A stretch of 64,000 nucleotides of DNA from Bradyrhizobium sp. MOS003 (GCF_003020125.1 NZ_PYFW01000003.1:682001-746000); one strand, 5' to 3'; numbered from the stretch's first letter, positions 38,715-47,590 are shown. Notes: generated by a model from the letters alone, not told the origin. Program-made: numbers and translations.

Positions 38715-39938
38715 ATGACGGCGGATGGAACTGTGCCCGAGCCGATCGACACAGCTGGTACTTCGACGATCGTTGTGGACATCGCAATCGTCGGCGGCGG
38801 CCTTGCAGGGTCGCTTGCGGCGGCCGTGCTGGCGCGGGCAGGGCATCGCATCGCCCTGATCGAAAAGCGCGCCGTTCATCCGGACGAATTCCGGGTCGAG
38901 AAGATTGGCGGCCAACAACTGGAGTTGTTGCGCAAGCTGGGATTCTTCAACGCGCTCGAGGATGTCGCTTGCCGATATGATCAGGTGCTCAACATCCGGG
39001 AAGGCAAGGTGGTCGATGTCAGCGTCGGTAAGGCCTATGGATTTTCCTATGCCGATCTCGTTGCCATGGCGCGCAGCCAGATACCCGCCTCCTCCAGCTT
39101 GATCATCGACGAGGTCACCGCGATCGGTGGCAGCGACGACGCCCGGCATGTCGAACTGGCCTCGGGGCGGCGCGTTACTGCGCGCCTCATCGTTCTCGCC
39201 ACGGGCATGGCGGCGGCTCTCGGTTATAATCTCGGTATCAGGCGGCGGATTCTGGCCGAGCGACATTCGGTGTCGTTCGGTTTCACGATTGCCCGTCAGG
39301 ATGGTCGCCCGTTCGATTTCGAAGCGCTGACTTGCTATGGCGAGCGCACGGCTGACGGCATCGACTATCTCAGCCTGTTTCCGGCACGCGCCGGCATGCG
39401 GGCCAATCTCTTCATGTTCCGCGACCCCACCGATCCGATCATGCGCGAGCTGCGTCGCGAGCCGGAAGCGACAGTCTTGCGTCTGTTGCCGGGATTGCGG
39501 ACCTATCTCGGCGAATTCCGCGTCATCGACCGGGTCCAGAACTGGGTGATGGATCTTACCGTCGTCGAGGGGCACCTCCAACCTGGCCTCGTGCTCATCG
39601 GCGATGCGTTTCAGACCAACTGTCCCGCGGCCGGCACGGGCGTCGCGCGCCTGCTGGTGGATGTCGATCGTCTGTGCACCGAATATGCGCCGAAATGGCT
39701 CGCGACCCCCGGCATGGGCCTGGAGAAGATCTCTCAGTTCTATTCCGATCGCGACAAGATCGCGGCGGATCAGCAGTCCCTGAAGATGGCGCGCTTCCGC
39801 CAGGCCCTGACGTCACGCAACGATATCGGTTGGGACGTTCGTCGCCGGTTGCACTTCCTGCGGCGCAGCCTGGCACACCGCGTCGATCAAATGAATCCGG
39901 GCTGGATTGGACGGGTTCGCGGCGCCCTGCGCGCCTGA
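38715..39938 (+). CDS. FAD-dependent oxidoreductase/monooxygenase
   Basis: 407 residues from ATG 38715, which has TGGGAG eight bases upstream; the frame is open back to 38634. VDIAIVGGGLAGSLAAAVL (residues 21-39) binds FAD and VLIGDAFQTNCPAAGTGV is the second FAD contact of group A flavin hydroxylases and tryptophan halogenase relatives. No clear halogenase WxWxIP motif. It lies alone between minus-strand genes of a glycan block, so it may tailor a lipid or sugar precursor; this is inference. Confidence 0.8.
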   Translation: MTADGTVPEPIDTAGTSTIVVDIAIVGGGLAGSLAAAVLARAGHRIALIEKRAVHPDEFRVEKIGGQQLELLRKLGFFNALEDVACRYDQVLNIREGKVVDVSVGKAYGFSYADLVAMARSQIPASSSLIIDEVTAIGGSDDARHVELASGRRVTARLIVLATGMAAALGYNLGIRRRILAERHSVSFGFTIARQDGRPFDFEALTCYGERTADGIDYLSLFPARAGMRANLFMFRDPTDPIMRELRREPEATVLRLLPGLRTYLGEFRVIDRVQNWVMDLTVVEGHLQPGLVLIGDAFQTNCPAAGTGVARLLVDVDRLCTEYAPKWLATPGMGLEKISQFYSDRDKIAADQQSLKMARFRQALTSRNDIGWDVRRRLHFLRRSLAHRVDQMNPGWIGRVRGALRA

Positions 39939-39965
39939 GTTCCGCGGACTTTCGCCCGCTGTCTC

Positions 39966-41102
39966 TCAGCGCGTGGGCGTTGGGGTGCGGGCGGGCAGCA
40001 GCCGTAAATCCGACAGCCGCTTGGCCGCCAGCTTCAGCCAGGGAGCCTGCTTCAGCGCGAACAGGGCGATGGCACCTGCGGTGCTACCGGCTTGCGTGAT
40101 CGCCCATATCGGCGAGGGCTGTGCGCCGAACAGCTTCTTGTACGGCTCGTCACCAATGGTGAAATCGAGCATCTGATCCCCGCGCTCGATACAATCCCGC
40201 GCCACCTGCTCGAACATCAGCGCGCCCAAGGACTGGCTCTTGTACCCGTCAATGTCGAAGGCGCTCATGATGATGAGGAAGCTGCCCCGATGGCAGAGGC
40301 CGAGCACGGCGGCGATCACCTCGCCGTCCATTTTCATGGCATAGAGGCGCACGAAGGCGCCGAGCCCGCGATTGGCCACGTCGGAATAGAAGCCGAAATA
40401 TTCGGGACGCTGGAGCAGATCTCCGTCGCCTTGCGCCTGAAAGCGCGGCCCGCGAAGCTTCCTCATCACATCCAGCGCTTCGTGCACGGAGGCGCTGTCG
40501 TTGCAGCATGAGAAGCTCAGCGCGCCCTTCTTCTGCAACTGACGATATTTTTTTGCGAGCTCCTTCTGATAGGAGCGATCGATCGCACTGGTCCGCCATT
40601 GCTCGAACGGTGCGACAAGAACCGTCGCGTAGGCATTGGTGTCCATCGATACGCGGCGGGATGCGGCCAGGAGGTTCTCGATCGGAAGCCGCCCGTCGGG
40701 CAGCTTGGTCATGCGGAGCAGATCGAAAGGTCGAACGAGGCGCCGGATCTCCGCGCATGCGTCCGCATCGTCGAGCAGTTGCGAAAACACGTCCTGGCTG
40801 CAAACCGGCGACAGATAATCTGAGACGCGGAGGTCGGCGAATTCGACGGTCCGGATCGGACCACGCCGGATCCGGAGCAAGGGCAGCACCATCGCAAGGG
40901 CGCCCGTCGCGCGGTGGCGGACAACGACGACCAGAGGTGTCGCACCCGCATCCGAAGCGAGCCTGGTGTAGAGGCTGTGCAACCAGACCGGATGCTGGAA
41001 TGCCGTGGCGGCCGAGCGGTCGAACAGCTCGGCATATTCCGGAGACAGAAAGTCGAACGCCTGCTCGATGACGATGTCGAAATTATTGCTGAGCTTTTTC
41101 AT
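39966..41102 (-). CDS. GNAT-type acyltransferase, BioF2/FemAB-like (CelD/BcsL family)
   Basis: 378 residues from ATG 41102; a TTG six bases upstream is also possible, and neither has a clear ribosome site. The C-terminal half carries the acetyltransferase-like segment (RLYAMKMDGEVIAAVLGL, SLGALMFEQVARDCIERG, LDFTIGDEPYKKLFG) common to proteins in exopolysaccharide loci. It probably acylates a sugar or transfers an aminoacyl group. It converges with the flavoprotein gene, 27 bases apart, at the edge of the glycan block. Confidence 0.78.
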   Translation of the reverse strand: MKKLSNNFDIVIEQAFDFLSPEYAELFDRSAATAFQHPVWLHSLYTRLASDAGATPLVVVVRHRATGALAMVLPLLRIRRGPIRTVEFADLRVSDYLSPVCSQDVFSQLLDDADACAEIRRLVRPFDLLRMTKLPDGRLPIENLLAASRRVSMDTNAYATVLVAPFEQWRTSAIDRSYQKELAKKYRQLQKKGALSFSCCNDSASVHEALDVMRKLRGPRFQAQGDGDLLQRPEYFGFYSDVANRGLGAFVRLYAMKMDGEVIAAVLGLCHRGSFLIIMSAFDIDGYKSQSLGALMFEQVARDCIERGDQMLDFTIGDEPYKKLFGAQPSPIWAITQAGSTAGAIALFALKQAPWLKLAAKRLSDLRLLPARTPTPTR

Positions 41103-41701
41103 GCGCAATCAGGGAAACCGGGTAATTCGCGAAGTCGATCGAGCCGTGGCTCCGCTTTATAGCAGGGTCGTTACGGGCTAGACACCGGCGGCGTGCCATT
41201 TGCATTAACGCGCGCAACCATGTTCATATCGTTACCAAATTCTTAAATCCCGGAGCCTTTTGGACATGGTCTCGGGATGAGATCGTGCAGAAGCGGCCTG
41301 ATGCCAGACGAGGCTCGGGGTACTGAAGTTCACTCGCTCCAACGAAATCGACAGCCGGCAGAGACATCCGTCGTTTGCGGCGGCAAGAGCGGATGCCTCG
41401 ACGTGGCGCGGGCCCTTGGCAGGATTGCTCGGAGCTTTCGACGGCGCACGTCTGGTCTGGAAACCGGGCGCGCGACGTACCCTGTGGTCTCCGCCTCATC
41501 GAGACGGCGCGCGCAGTTCGGCTGCATAGTTTTGCTGCATCACGATAAGAATCGCGGCAGTTTCCGCTGCAATAACGCGCTTGACTTCGTAACTGTTCTC
41601 AACGACCGTATCAGACAAGCGTTGGGCAGTTCGGCCCGTCAACGCAGCGAGCTTCAATCATTTCCAACATCACGCTGATGGCGTGCTCGGTTGGCGGCGA
41701 G
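41103..41701. other. Long upstream/leader region of the amide operon
   Basis: About 600 bases between divergent genes with no convincing coding sequence; a 133-codon open frame at 41277 lacks protein-like composition. The part after about 41500 is rich in short GCAG/CTGC inverted repeats and holds the hairpin at 41619 and the terminator at 41702, consistent with a long untranslated leader. Confidence 0.6.
41619..41645 (+). promoter_or_regulatory. Leader RNA hairpin with six-base loop (possible ANTAR-protein target)
   Basis: GCGTTG pairs with CAACGC and GGC with GCC around the loop AGTTCG, with a CGT bulge in the 3' side. ANTAR regulators recognise hairpins with six-base loops starting with A; here A1 is present but the usual G at position 4 is not. 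A second hairpin (stem CACGC/GCGTG, 41671-41685) lies between this and the terminator but has a five-base loop. Confidence 0.45.
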
Positions 41702-41742
41702 GGCGCCCTCGGCTTAACAGCCGGTGGGCGCCTTTTTATTTT
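41702..41742 (+). terminator. Leader intrinsic terminator (attenuator) before the AmiC-like gene
   Basis: GGCGCCC (41702-41708) pairs with GGGCGCC (41726-41732), and CGGC with GCCG inside it, around the loop TTAACA; five T, an A and four more T follow. It ends 11 bases before the ATG at 41753, so it would stop transcription before the operon unless prevented. A perfect 14-base palindrome at 41698-41711 overlaps the 5' arm and could form a competing hairpin. Confidence 0.8.
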
Positions 41743-41752
41743 GGAACGAGTG

Positions 41753-42913
41753 ATGGCGCGGACGAACTATCGGATCGGGGTGATGCTGTCGACGACGGGA
41801 TCCTACAGCGTCGTTGCGCGCTCGATGTTGAACGGTGCGCTGCTCGCCTTTCGCGAGATCAATGCAGGGCACGACGACATTACGCTGGAGCCGGTCGTGG
41901 TCAACCCGTCCGGTGACCTCGCGAGCTATCGTTCGCTCAGCCTCGATCTGCTCGGTTCCGGCGTTCGGCATGTGGTCGGCTGCTACACCTCGTCGAGCCG
42001 CAAGGAGGTGATCCCCTGCTTCGAGAAGTTCGACGGACTGCTGTGGTATCCGTCTCATTACGAGGGATTCGAGAGCTCCGACAACGTGATCTATACCGGC
42101 GCCGCGCCGAACCAGCACGTGCTGCCGCTCGTCGATTATCTGGCATCCCGCGTCGGCTCGCGCGCCTTCTGCGTCGGCTCCAATTACATCTGGGCGTGGG
42201 AAAACAATCGTATCTTCCGGGAGGCGCTCGCCGCGCGCGGCGGCACCGTGCTTGCCGAGCGCTATCTCTCGGTCGGCGACACCGAGGTCGACCAGGTGAT
42301 TGCGGCGATCATTGATCAGCGTCCGGACTTCGTCTTCAACAATCTGATCGGCACCAGCGCTTATGCCTTCTTTCGCGCGTTCCGCGCCGCCTGCCGCGCG
42401 CGCGGCATCGACCAGGCGGCTGAAATCCCGGTCGCCAGCTGCACGCTGTCGGAGCCGGAACTGCCGGAAATCGGCCCGGATGCCGTCGATGGACATCTGT
42501 CATCCAGCGTCTATTTCTCCTCGCTGAATTCGGCGGAGAACGGCGCCTTCATTCGTGCCTACACCACGTCCTTTCCGGATGGACCGGTCTCGTCGGCCGA
42601 CGCCGAAGCGTCCTACATCGCCGTCAAGCTGCTCGGCGCTGCCCTCTCGCAGGCCGGCACCGACGACGCCCGCACGGTACGCGCCGCCGTGGCCGATCAG
42701 CGGCTGCGCGCTCCGCAAGGCGAGGTCCGCATCGACCGCCAGACCTTCCACGCCTGGCTGACGCCCCGGATCGGTCGGTCGACCGTCAGCGGGCAGTTCG
42801 AAGTGCTGCTGGAATCGCGCGAGCCGATCGCGCCGGATCCCTATCTCGTTCAGTCGTCGCCGCGCTTCGCCGGCGCAATGCGCTCTCCGCTTTTGAAGGT
42901 GGTGCAATCATGA
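41753..42913 (+). CDS. amiC: AmiC-like amide sensor (cytoplasmic periplasmic-binding-protein fold)
   Basis: 386 residues from ATG 41753 with GGAACGAG upstream; the frame is open earlier but that part includes the terminator. It begins MARTNYRIGVMLSTTGSYS with no signal peptide, unlike the exported binding protein encoded at 43586. The type I binding-protein fold shows GCYTSSSRKEVIPCFE, LLWYPSHYEGFES and YTGAAPNQH, matching AmiC/FmdD-type proteins. In Pseudomonas, AmiC binds short amides and releases AmiR. Its stop overlaps the amiR-like start (ATGA), as in that system. Confidence 0.88.
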   Translation: MARTNYRIGVMLSTTGSYSVVARSMLNGALLAFREINAGHDDITLEPVVVNPSGDLASYRSLSLDLLGSGVRHVVGCYTSSSRKEVIPCFEKFDGLLWYPSHYEGFESSDNVIYTGAAPNQHVLPLVDYLASRVGSRAFCVGSNYIWAWENNRIFREALAARGGTVLAERYLSVGDTEVDQVIAAIIDQRPDFVFNNLIGTSAYAFFRAFRAACRARGIDQAAEIPVASCTLSEPELPEIGPDAVDGHLSSSVYFSSLNSAENGAFIRAYTTSFPDGPVSSADAEASYIAVKLLGAALSQAGTDDARTVRAAVADQRLRAPQGEVRIDRQTFHAWLTPRIGRSTVSGQFEVLLESREPIAPDPYLVQSSPRFAGAMRSPLLKVVQS

Positions 42914-43575
42914 GCTCTCGACTGCTACAGAACTTCAAGGGCGGCCGTGCCATCGTCGTTACCCGGCGGGGCGGATGGGAGAGCGCGCTGGAAACCACGT
43001 TGGCCAAGCTCGGCGTCTCCACCGAATATCCGGAGATCATCGACGGCCGTGCGCAGATTGACGTCGCGGGCCTTCAAGCCGAGCGGGACATCCTGTTCAT
43101 CGACGGCGATCTCGAAGGCGCGGTCGCGATCGAGGTCAATCCCGGATCGCGCTTGCCGCCGGTGCCGGTGATCGGCCTCGTCGGCGTCGAGGCGCCCAGC
43201 CGGCTCAAGGCGCTCGTCAACCTCGGCGCGACCTCGTTCCTGCGCAAGCCCGTGCATGGTGGCGCGGTCTATACCTCCCTGTTCATGGGCATCAACCAGT
43301 TCCTGCTGCGCGCCGAGATGTATGAGCGCGTTCAAGGCCTCGAGGAACGCCGCCGCGGTCGGCGCGCGGTGATCCGCGCGGTCATCCTGCTGATGCAGCA
43401 AGACGGTCTCGACGAGGAGGGAGCCTATTCCCAGCTCCGCCGCGACAGCATGCGCGCGCGGCAGAACATGGAACTCTATTGCGAGGAGTTCATGAGCAAG
43501 CGGGCGAAGCCGCCCGATACGTCCGGCCGCACAACCGGCATCACGCTGCAAGGCGGCAACAAACAGGCCATCTAG
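42910..43575 (+). CDS. amiR: AmiR-like ANTAR-domain antitermination regulator
   Basis: 221 residues. N-terminal pseudo-receiver (AIVVTRRGGWESALETTL, ILFIDGDLEGA, LGATSFLRKPVHGG), then a helical linker, and a C-terminal ANTAR domain near 145-195 (RRAVIRAVILLMQQDGLDEE, AYSQLRRDSM). ANTAR proteins bind leader RNA and prevent termination. Coupled by ATGA overlap to the AmiC-like gene, it should form a sensor/antiterminator pair acting on the attenuator at 41702. Both regulators lie behind that terminator, so some read-through is needed for induction. Confidence 0.9.
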   Translation: MSSRLLQNFKGGRAIVVTRRGGWESALETTLAKLGVSTEYPEIIDGRAQIDVAGLQAERDILFIDGDLEGAVAIEVNPGSRLPPVPVIGLVGVEAPSRLKALVNLGATSFLRKPVHGGAVYTSLFMGINQFLLRAEMYERVQGLEERRRGRRAVIRAVILLMQQDGLDEEGAYSQLRRDSMRARQNMELYCEEFMSKRAKPPDTSGRTTGITLQGGNKQAI

Positions 43576-43585
43576 GAGAAGCAAA

Positions 43586-44827
43586 ATGAGCAAGTCTGTA
43601 TTGCGGGGGCTGCGTGCCGCAGCCCTCACGGGGACGCTTGTCCTCGGATCATCTCTGGCACTCGCGGCGGAAAATCCGATCAAGCTCGGCGTGCTTGAAG
43701 ACCAGTCCGGCGATTTTGCCGCCGCGACGATCGGCAAGGTCCACGCCATCCAGCTCGCCACCGAGGAGATCAACAAGGCTGGCGGCATCATGGGGCGGCC
43801 GATCGAGCTCGTCGCTTACGACACGCAATCCGACAACACGCGCTACCAGGAGTTCATGCGGCGCGTCCTCCAGCGCGACAAGGTCGACGTCGTGTTTGCG
43901 GGCTTCTCCTCGGCCTCGCGCGAGGCCTACCGTCCGATCGTCGACCAGTTCAACGGCTTCGCTTTCTACAATAACCAGTACGAAGGCGGTGTCTGCGATG
44001 GCCACATGATCGTGACGGGCGCAGTGCCCGAGCAGCAATTCTCCACGCTCATCCCCTACATGATGGAGAAGTACGGCAAGAACGTCTACACGCTCGCAGC
44101 CGACTATAATTTCGGTCAGATCTCGGCGGAATGGGTGCGCAAGATCGTCAAGGAGAACGGCGGCAAGATGGCCGGCGAAGAGTTCATCCCGCTCGGCGTG
44201 TCGCAATTCTCCCAGAGCATCCAGAACATCCAGAAGGCCAAGCCCGACTTCGTGGTCACCCTGCTGGTCGGCACCGCGCAGGCTTCCTATTACGAGCAGG
44301 CGGCGTCCGCCAACGTCAACCTGCCCATGGCCTCCTCGGTCAACGTCGGCCAGGGCTACGAGCACAAGCGCTTCAAGCCGCCGAGCCTGAAGGACATGTA
44401 CGTCACCACCAACTACATCGAGGAGATCGACTCGCCGAAAAGCAAGGAGTTCTACGCCAAGTTCAAGGCGAAATTCCCGAGCGAGCCCTATGTCAACCAG
44501 GAGGCCGAGAACTCCTATCTGGCCGTCTATCTCTATAAGCAGATGGTGGAGCGTGCGAAGTCGACCAAGCGCGAGGACATCCGCAAGGTGATCGCGCTCG
44601 GCGACGTCTGCATGGACGCGCCGGAGGGCAAGGTCTGCATCGACCCGAAGAGCCAGCACATGTCGCACACGATCTATCTGGCCAAGGTCGGCGCCGATCA
44701 TTCGATCTCGTTCCCGAAGACCTGGGAGGACATCAAGCCGTACTGGCTGGGTGAAGCCGGCTGCGATCTCACCAAGAAAGATCCGATGGCGCAGTACACG
44801 CCGTCGAATCCCCCGCCGAAACCCTGA
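43586..44827 (+). CDS. UrtA-like ABC transporter substrate-binding protein (urea/short-chain amide)
   Basis: 413 residues with AGGAGA before the ATG. Sec signal peptide (LRAAALTGTLVLGSSLALAA) followed by the UrtA/FmdD-type sequence IKLGVLEDQSGDFAAATIGK, YNNQYEGGVCDGH and DYNFGQISAEWVRK. It binds urea or a short amide in the periplasm. It is distantly related to the AmiC-like sensor encoded two genes upstream, so the operon holds both a cytoplasmic and a periplasmic reader, probably of the same ligand. A strong hairpin follows the gene. Confidence 0.9.
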   Translation: MSKSVLRGLRAAALTGTLVLGSSLALAAENPIKLGVLEDQSGDFAAATIGKVHAIQLATEEINKAGGIMGRPIELVAYDTQSDNTRYQEFMRRVLQRDKVDVVFAGFSSASREAYRPIVDQFNGFAFYNNQYEGGVCDGHMIVTGAVPEQQFSTLIPYMMEKYGKNVYTLAADYNFGQISAEWVRKIVKENGGKMAGEEFIPLGVSQFSQSIQNIQKAKPDFVVTLLVGTAQASYYEQAASANVNLPMASSVNVGQGYEHKRFKPPSLKDMYVTTNYIEEIDSPKSKEFYAKFKAKFPSEPYVNQEAENSYLAVYLYKQMVERAKSTKREDIRKVIALGDVCMDAPEGKVCIDPKSQHMSHTIYLAKVGADHSISFPKTWEDIKPYWLGEAGCDLTKKDPMAQYTPSNPPPKP

Positions 44828-44836
44828 CCGGCGGCT

Positions 44837-44871
44837 GATCGTCCCGGCCTGCGTGGCAGGCCGGGACGATC
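44837..44871 (+). repeat. Perfect 16-bp hairpin between binding-protein and permease genes
   Basis: Bases 44837-44852 are the exact reverse complement of 44856-44871, with a 3-base GTG loop. No T-run follows, so it is unlikely to be a strong terminator. It may shield the 3' end of the upstream transcript and so give more binding protein than permease. Confidence 0.8.
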
Positions 44872-44921
44872 ACGATCAGCTGCGACGGTAACGTCGCGTA
44901 TGGCTCTATCCTGGTTGGTTC

Positions 44922-45794
44922 ATGGACATCGCGACCCTCGTCTTCTCTGCGCTCTATCAATTCGGCGACGCCTTCGCATTCCTGGTGCTCTCGGCCTGTG
45001 GGCTCGCGGTGATCTTCGGCATGATGGGCGTGATCAATCTCGCCCATGGCGAGTTCATCATGTGCGGTGCCTATGTGACGGCTGCGACCGTACACGCCGG
45101 CCTGCCGTTACCGCTCGGAATACTCGCCGGCACCATCGTGTCGGCGCTGGTCGGCGTTCTCGTGGAACTTGTGGTCATCCGCCATCTCTACGACCGTCCG
45201 CTCGACACCATCGTCGCCACCTGGGGCCTCAGCCTGATCGCGACGCAGGGCACGCTGATCATGGTCGGCTCGACCATGGCCGGGGTCGGCACGCCGTTCG
45301 GCAGCTTCCAGGTCGGCGCGTACTCCTATTCAATCTATCGCATCGTGCTGTTCTGCGCCGCGCTCGGCGTGCTGGTTGGCCTCTATGCGCTGTTCAACTG
45401 GACCCGCTTCGGCGTGCTGGCGCGCGCCACCATCCAGGTGCCACACATGGCGGCGGCGCTCGGCGTCGATACGCGGCTCGTCTACAGCCTCACCTTTGCC
45501 TGCGGGGCAGGGCTCGCCGGCCTTGCCGGCGGCCTCTACGCGCCGACCATGACGCTGGTGCCGACCATGGGGGCGACCTTCATCATGGAGGCTTTCGTCA
45601 CCGTCGTGATCGGTGGGGCCGACGTCTTCCTCGGGACGGCGCCGGCGGGCGCCGTGCTTGCGGTGGTGAAGTCGGTCATGACGTCATGGCAGGGACAATT
45701 GTTCGGCCAGATCGGGCTCCTGGTCGCCGTCATCATTGTCGTCCGGGTGTTGCCAAAGGGCATCTCCGGCTTCGTGCTGCGCGAACGCACCTGA
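44922..45794 (+). CDS. UrtB/LivH-type ABC transporter permease
   Basis: 290 residues. LivH/UrtB features: ALSACGLAVIFGMMGVINLAHGE split across residues 20-45, GVLVELVVIRHLYDRPLD and LYAPTMTLVPTMGATF. About eight to ten membrane spans. It forms the channel with the next permease. It lies 94 bases after the UrtA-like gene, the gap being filled by the hairpin, and 15 bases before the next gene. Confidence 0.91.
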   Translation: MDIATLVFSALYQFGDAFAFLVLSACGLAVIFGMMGVINLAHGEFIMCGAYVTAATVHAGLPLPLGILAGTIVSALVGVLVELVVIRHLYDRPLDTIVATWGLSLIATQGTLIMVGSTMAGVGTPFGSFQVGAYSYSIYRIVLFCAALGVLVGLYALFNWTRFGVLARATIQVPHMAAALGVDTRLVYSLTFACGAGLAGLAGGLYAPTMTLVPTMGATFIMEAFVTVVIGGADVFLGTAPAGAVLAVVKSVMTSWQGQLFGQIGLLVAVIIVVRVLPKGISGFVLRERT

Positions 45795-45809
45795 CGGAGT
45801 GATGGCCTC

Positions 45810-46874
45810 GTGACTGCTCTCGTTTCCCTTTTTCGCCGTCTCGAAGGCCCGCAGACCGTCGGTCGCGGTCCGGTCTTCTGGGGCTTGTTTGCGATCGTGC
45901 TCGCGGTCGGCATTGCCTATCCGCTGTTCAGCGACGGCTACACGGTCGGCAACACCGTCTACTTCTTCGTGTGGGTGTTCATCGCACTCAGCCTCTGCCT
46001 GATCTGGGGCTATGGCGGCTCGCTGTCCTTCGGGCAGACCGCGTTCTTCGGGATCGCGGGGTATGGTTACGGCGTCCTCACCCTCAATTTTGGTTCGGCC
46101 TATGGCTTCACGCTGATCGCTTTTGTCGCTGCGATCGTGATCGCGGCGCTGTTCGCGGTCCTGCTCGGCTATTTCATGTTCTTCGGGCGGATCGCCGGCG
46201 TCTTCCTCGGCATCGTCACGCTCGCCGTGACATTGATGCTTGAGCGCTTCATGGCGCAGACCGCGGGGCCGGAATGGCACATCGGCAGCGCGCGGCTCAA
46301 CGGCTTCAACGGCATGAGCGCGATGCCGCCTCTGACCATCCCCTGGCCGGGCGAGCCGATCGTGCTGTTCGCCGATGTCGGGCTCTACTATTTCGTGCTT
46401 GGCTTGCTGGTCTTCGTCTATCTGGCCCTGCGCATCCTGATGAACTCGTCGTTCGGCAACGTCATCGTCGCCATCCGCGAGAATCCTGAAAGGGCGGAGA
46501 TGTTGGGCTACGACATCCGCAAGTATCAGCTCATCACCTTCGTGATCGGCGCCGCGCTCGCGGGGATATCGGGTGTGCTTTATACGGCATGGGGCCAATA
46601 CATCACGCCGTCGAGCATGGGCATGACCGCGGCGGCGCTGCCGCTGATCTGGGTCGCGGTCGGTGGCCGCAGCGACCTGACCTCGACCGTGGTCGGAACG
46701 CTGGTGGTGCTAGCTGCGTTCCAGGCGCTGACGATCTACGGCAGCCAGTATGCGCTGGTCTTCATGGGCGTTCTGCTGGTGCTCACGGTGCTGATCGCCC
46801 CGAACGGCCTCGTGCTCGGTGCGATGAATTGGCTCGGCAAGCTCGCCGCCCGTCTGACGCAGAGGGCCGGCTGA
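45810..46874 (+). CDS. UrtC/LivM-type ABC transporter permease
   Basis: 354 residues from GTG 45810, with GGAG about 12 bases upstream; no ATG start is available nearby in frame. LivM/UrtC sequence: LCLIWGYGGSLSFGQTAFFG, VAIRENPERAEMLGYDI and LIAPNGLVLG. Second half of the channel. Its stop overlaps the start of the ATPase gene by one base (TGATG). Confidence 0.9.
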   Translation: MTALVSLFRRLEGPQTVGRGPVFWGLFAIVLAVGIAYPLFSDGYTVGNTVYFFVWVFIALSLCLIWGYGGSLSFGQTAFFGIAGYGYGVLTLNFGSAYGFTLIAFVAAIVIAALFAVLLGYFMFFGRIAGVFLGIVTLAVTLMLERFMAQTAGPEWHIGSARLNGFNGMSAMPPLTIPWPGEPIVLFADVGLYYFVLGLLVFVYLALRILMNSSFGNVIVAIRENPERAEMLGYDIRKYQLITFVIGAALAGISGVLYTAWGQYITPSSMGMTAAALPLIWVAVGGRSDLTSTVVGTLVVLAAFQALTIYGSQYALVFMGVLLVLTVLIAPNGLVLGAMNWLGKLAARLTQRAG

Positions 46875-47590
46875 TGTCGCTGCTCGAACTGCGCAAGCTG
46901 AACAAGCATTTCGGCGGGTTGCACGTCACCAATTCCGTCGACCTCACGCTTCAGCCCGGCGAAATCCATTGCCTGATCGGCCCGAACGGAGCCGGCAAGA
47001 GCACGCTCTTCCGCCTGATTTTGGGTGAGCATCATCCAGGCAGCGGCGAAATTCTCTTCGCGGGGGAGAACATCACCTCCCTGAAATCCTTTGCGCGAAT
47101 TCATCGCGGCCTTTCGGTCAAGTTCCAGGTGCCTGGAGTATTCAAAGGTCTGTCGGTCCGCCAAAACCTCGAGATCGCACTTCAGAGCCGTCATCGCGGC
47201 GCCGAGCTCGAAGCAGAGATCGACCGGCTGCTCGCTTTCCTCGGGCTCGGGTCCGAGCAGGCCCAGACTGCGGGCAATCTCAGCCACGGCCAGAAGCAAT
47301 GGCTGGAGATCGGCATGGCGATCAGCCTGAAGCCGCGCCTCCTGCTGCTGGACGAGCCGACTGCCGGCATGTCGCCGGAGGAAACCCATCTGACCGGAGA
47401 GATGGTGCAGCGGCTCAATGCCGAAGGCATGACGGTGCTCGCGATCGAGCATGACATGACCTTCGTCCGCCAGGTCGCGCAGCGCGTGACCGTGTTGCAT
47501 CTCGGCCAGGTCTTTGCGCAGGGCTCGATCGACGAGATCGTGGCGGACGAGCGCGTGGCGGCGATCTATCTGGGGCAGGCCCATGCTTGA
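46874..47590 (+). CDS. UrtD-type ABC transporter ATPase
   Basis: 238 residues from ATG 46874; the longer frame upstream overlaps the permease gene. Walker A GPNGAGKST, signature LSHGQKQWLEIGM and Walker B LLLLDEPTAGMSPEE. The LSHGQKQWLEIGM form is specific to UrtD-like ATPases, which supports urea or amide rather than branched-chain amino acids as substrate. The next gene starts within its last codons. Confidence 0.92.
   Translation: MSLLELRKLNKHFGGLHVTNSVDLTLQPGEIHCLIGPNGAGKSTLFRLILGEHHPGSGEILFAGENITSLKSFARIHRGLSVKFQVPGVFKGLSVRQNLEIALQSRHRGAELEAEIDRLLAFLGLGSEQAQTAGNLSHGQKQWLEIGMAISLKPRLLLLDEPTAGMSPEETHLTGEMVQRLNAEGMTVLAIEHDMTFVRQVAQRVTVLHLGQVFAQGSIDEIVADERVAAIYLGQAHA

Noticed and set aside
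41403..41420. Sigma-54-like sequence (TGGCGCGGGCCCTTGG) upstream of the AmiC-like gene
   Set aside because: The spacing is one base too long and the -12 GC is absent, unlike the two good sites at 11014 and 16331.
41277..41678. 133-codon open frame in the amide operon leader
   Set aside because: Composition is not protein-like, there is no ribosome site, and it runs through the leader hairpins; it is better explained as untranslated leader.
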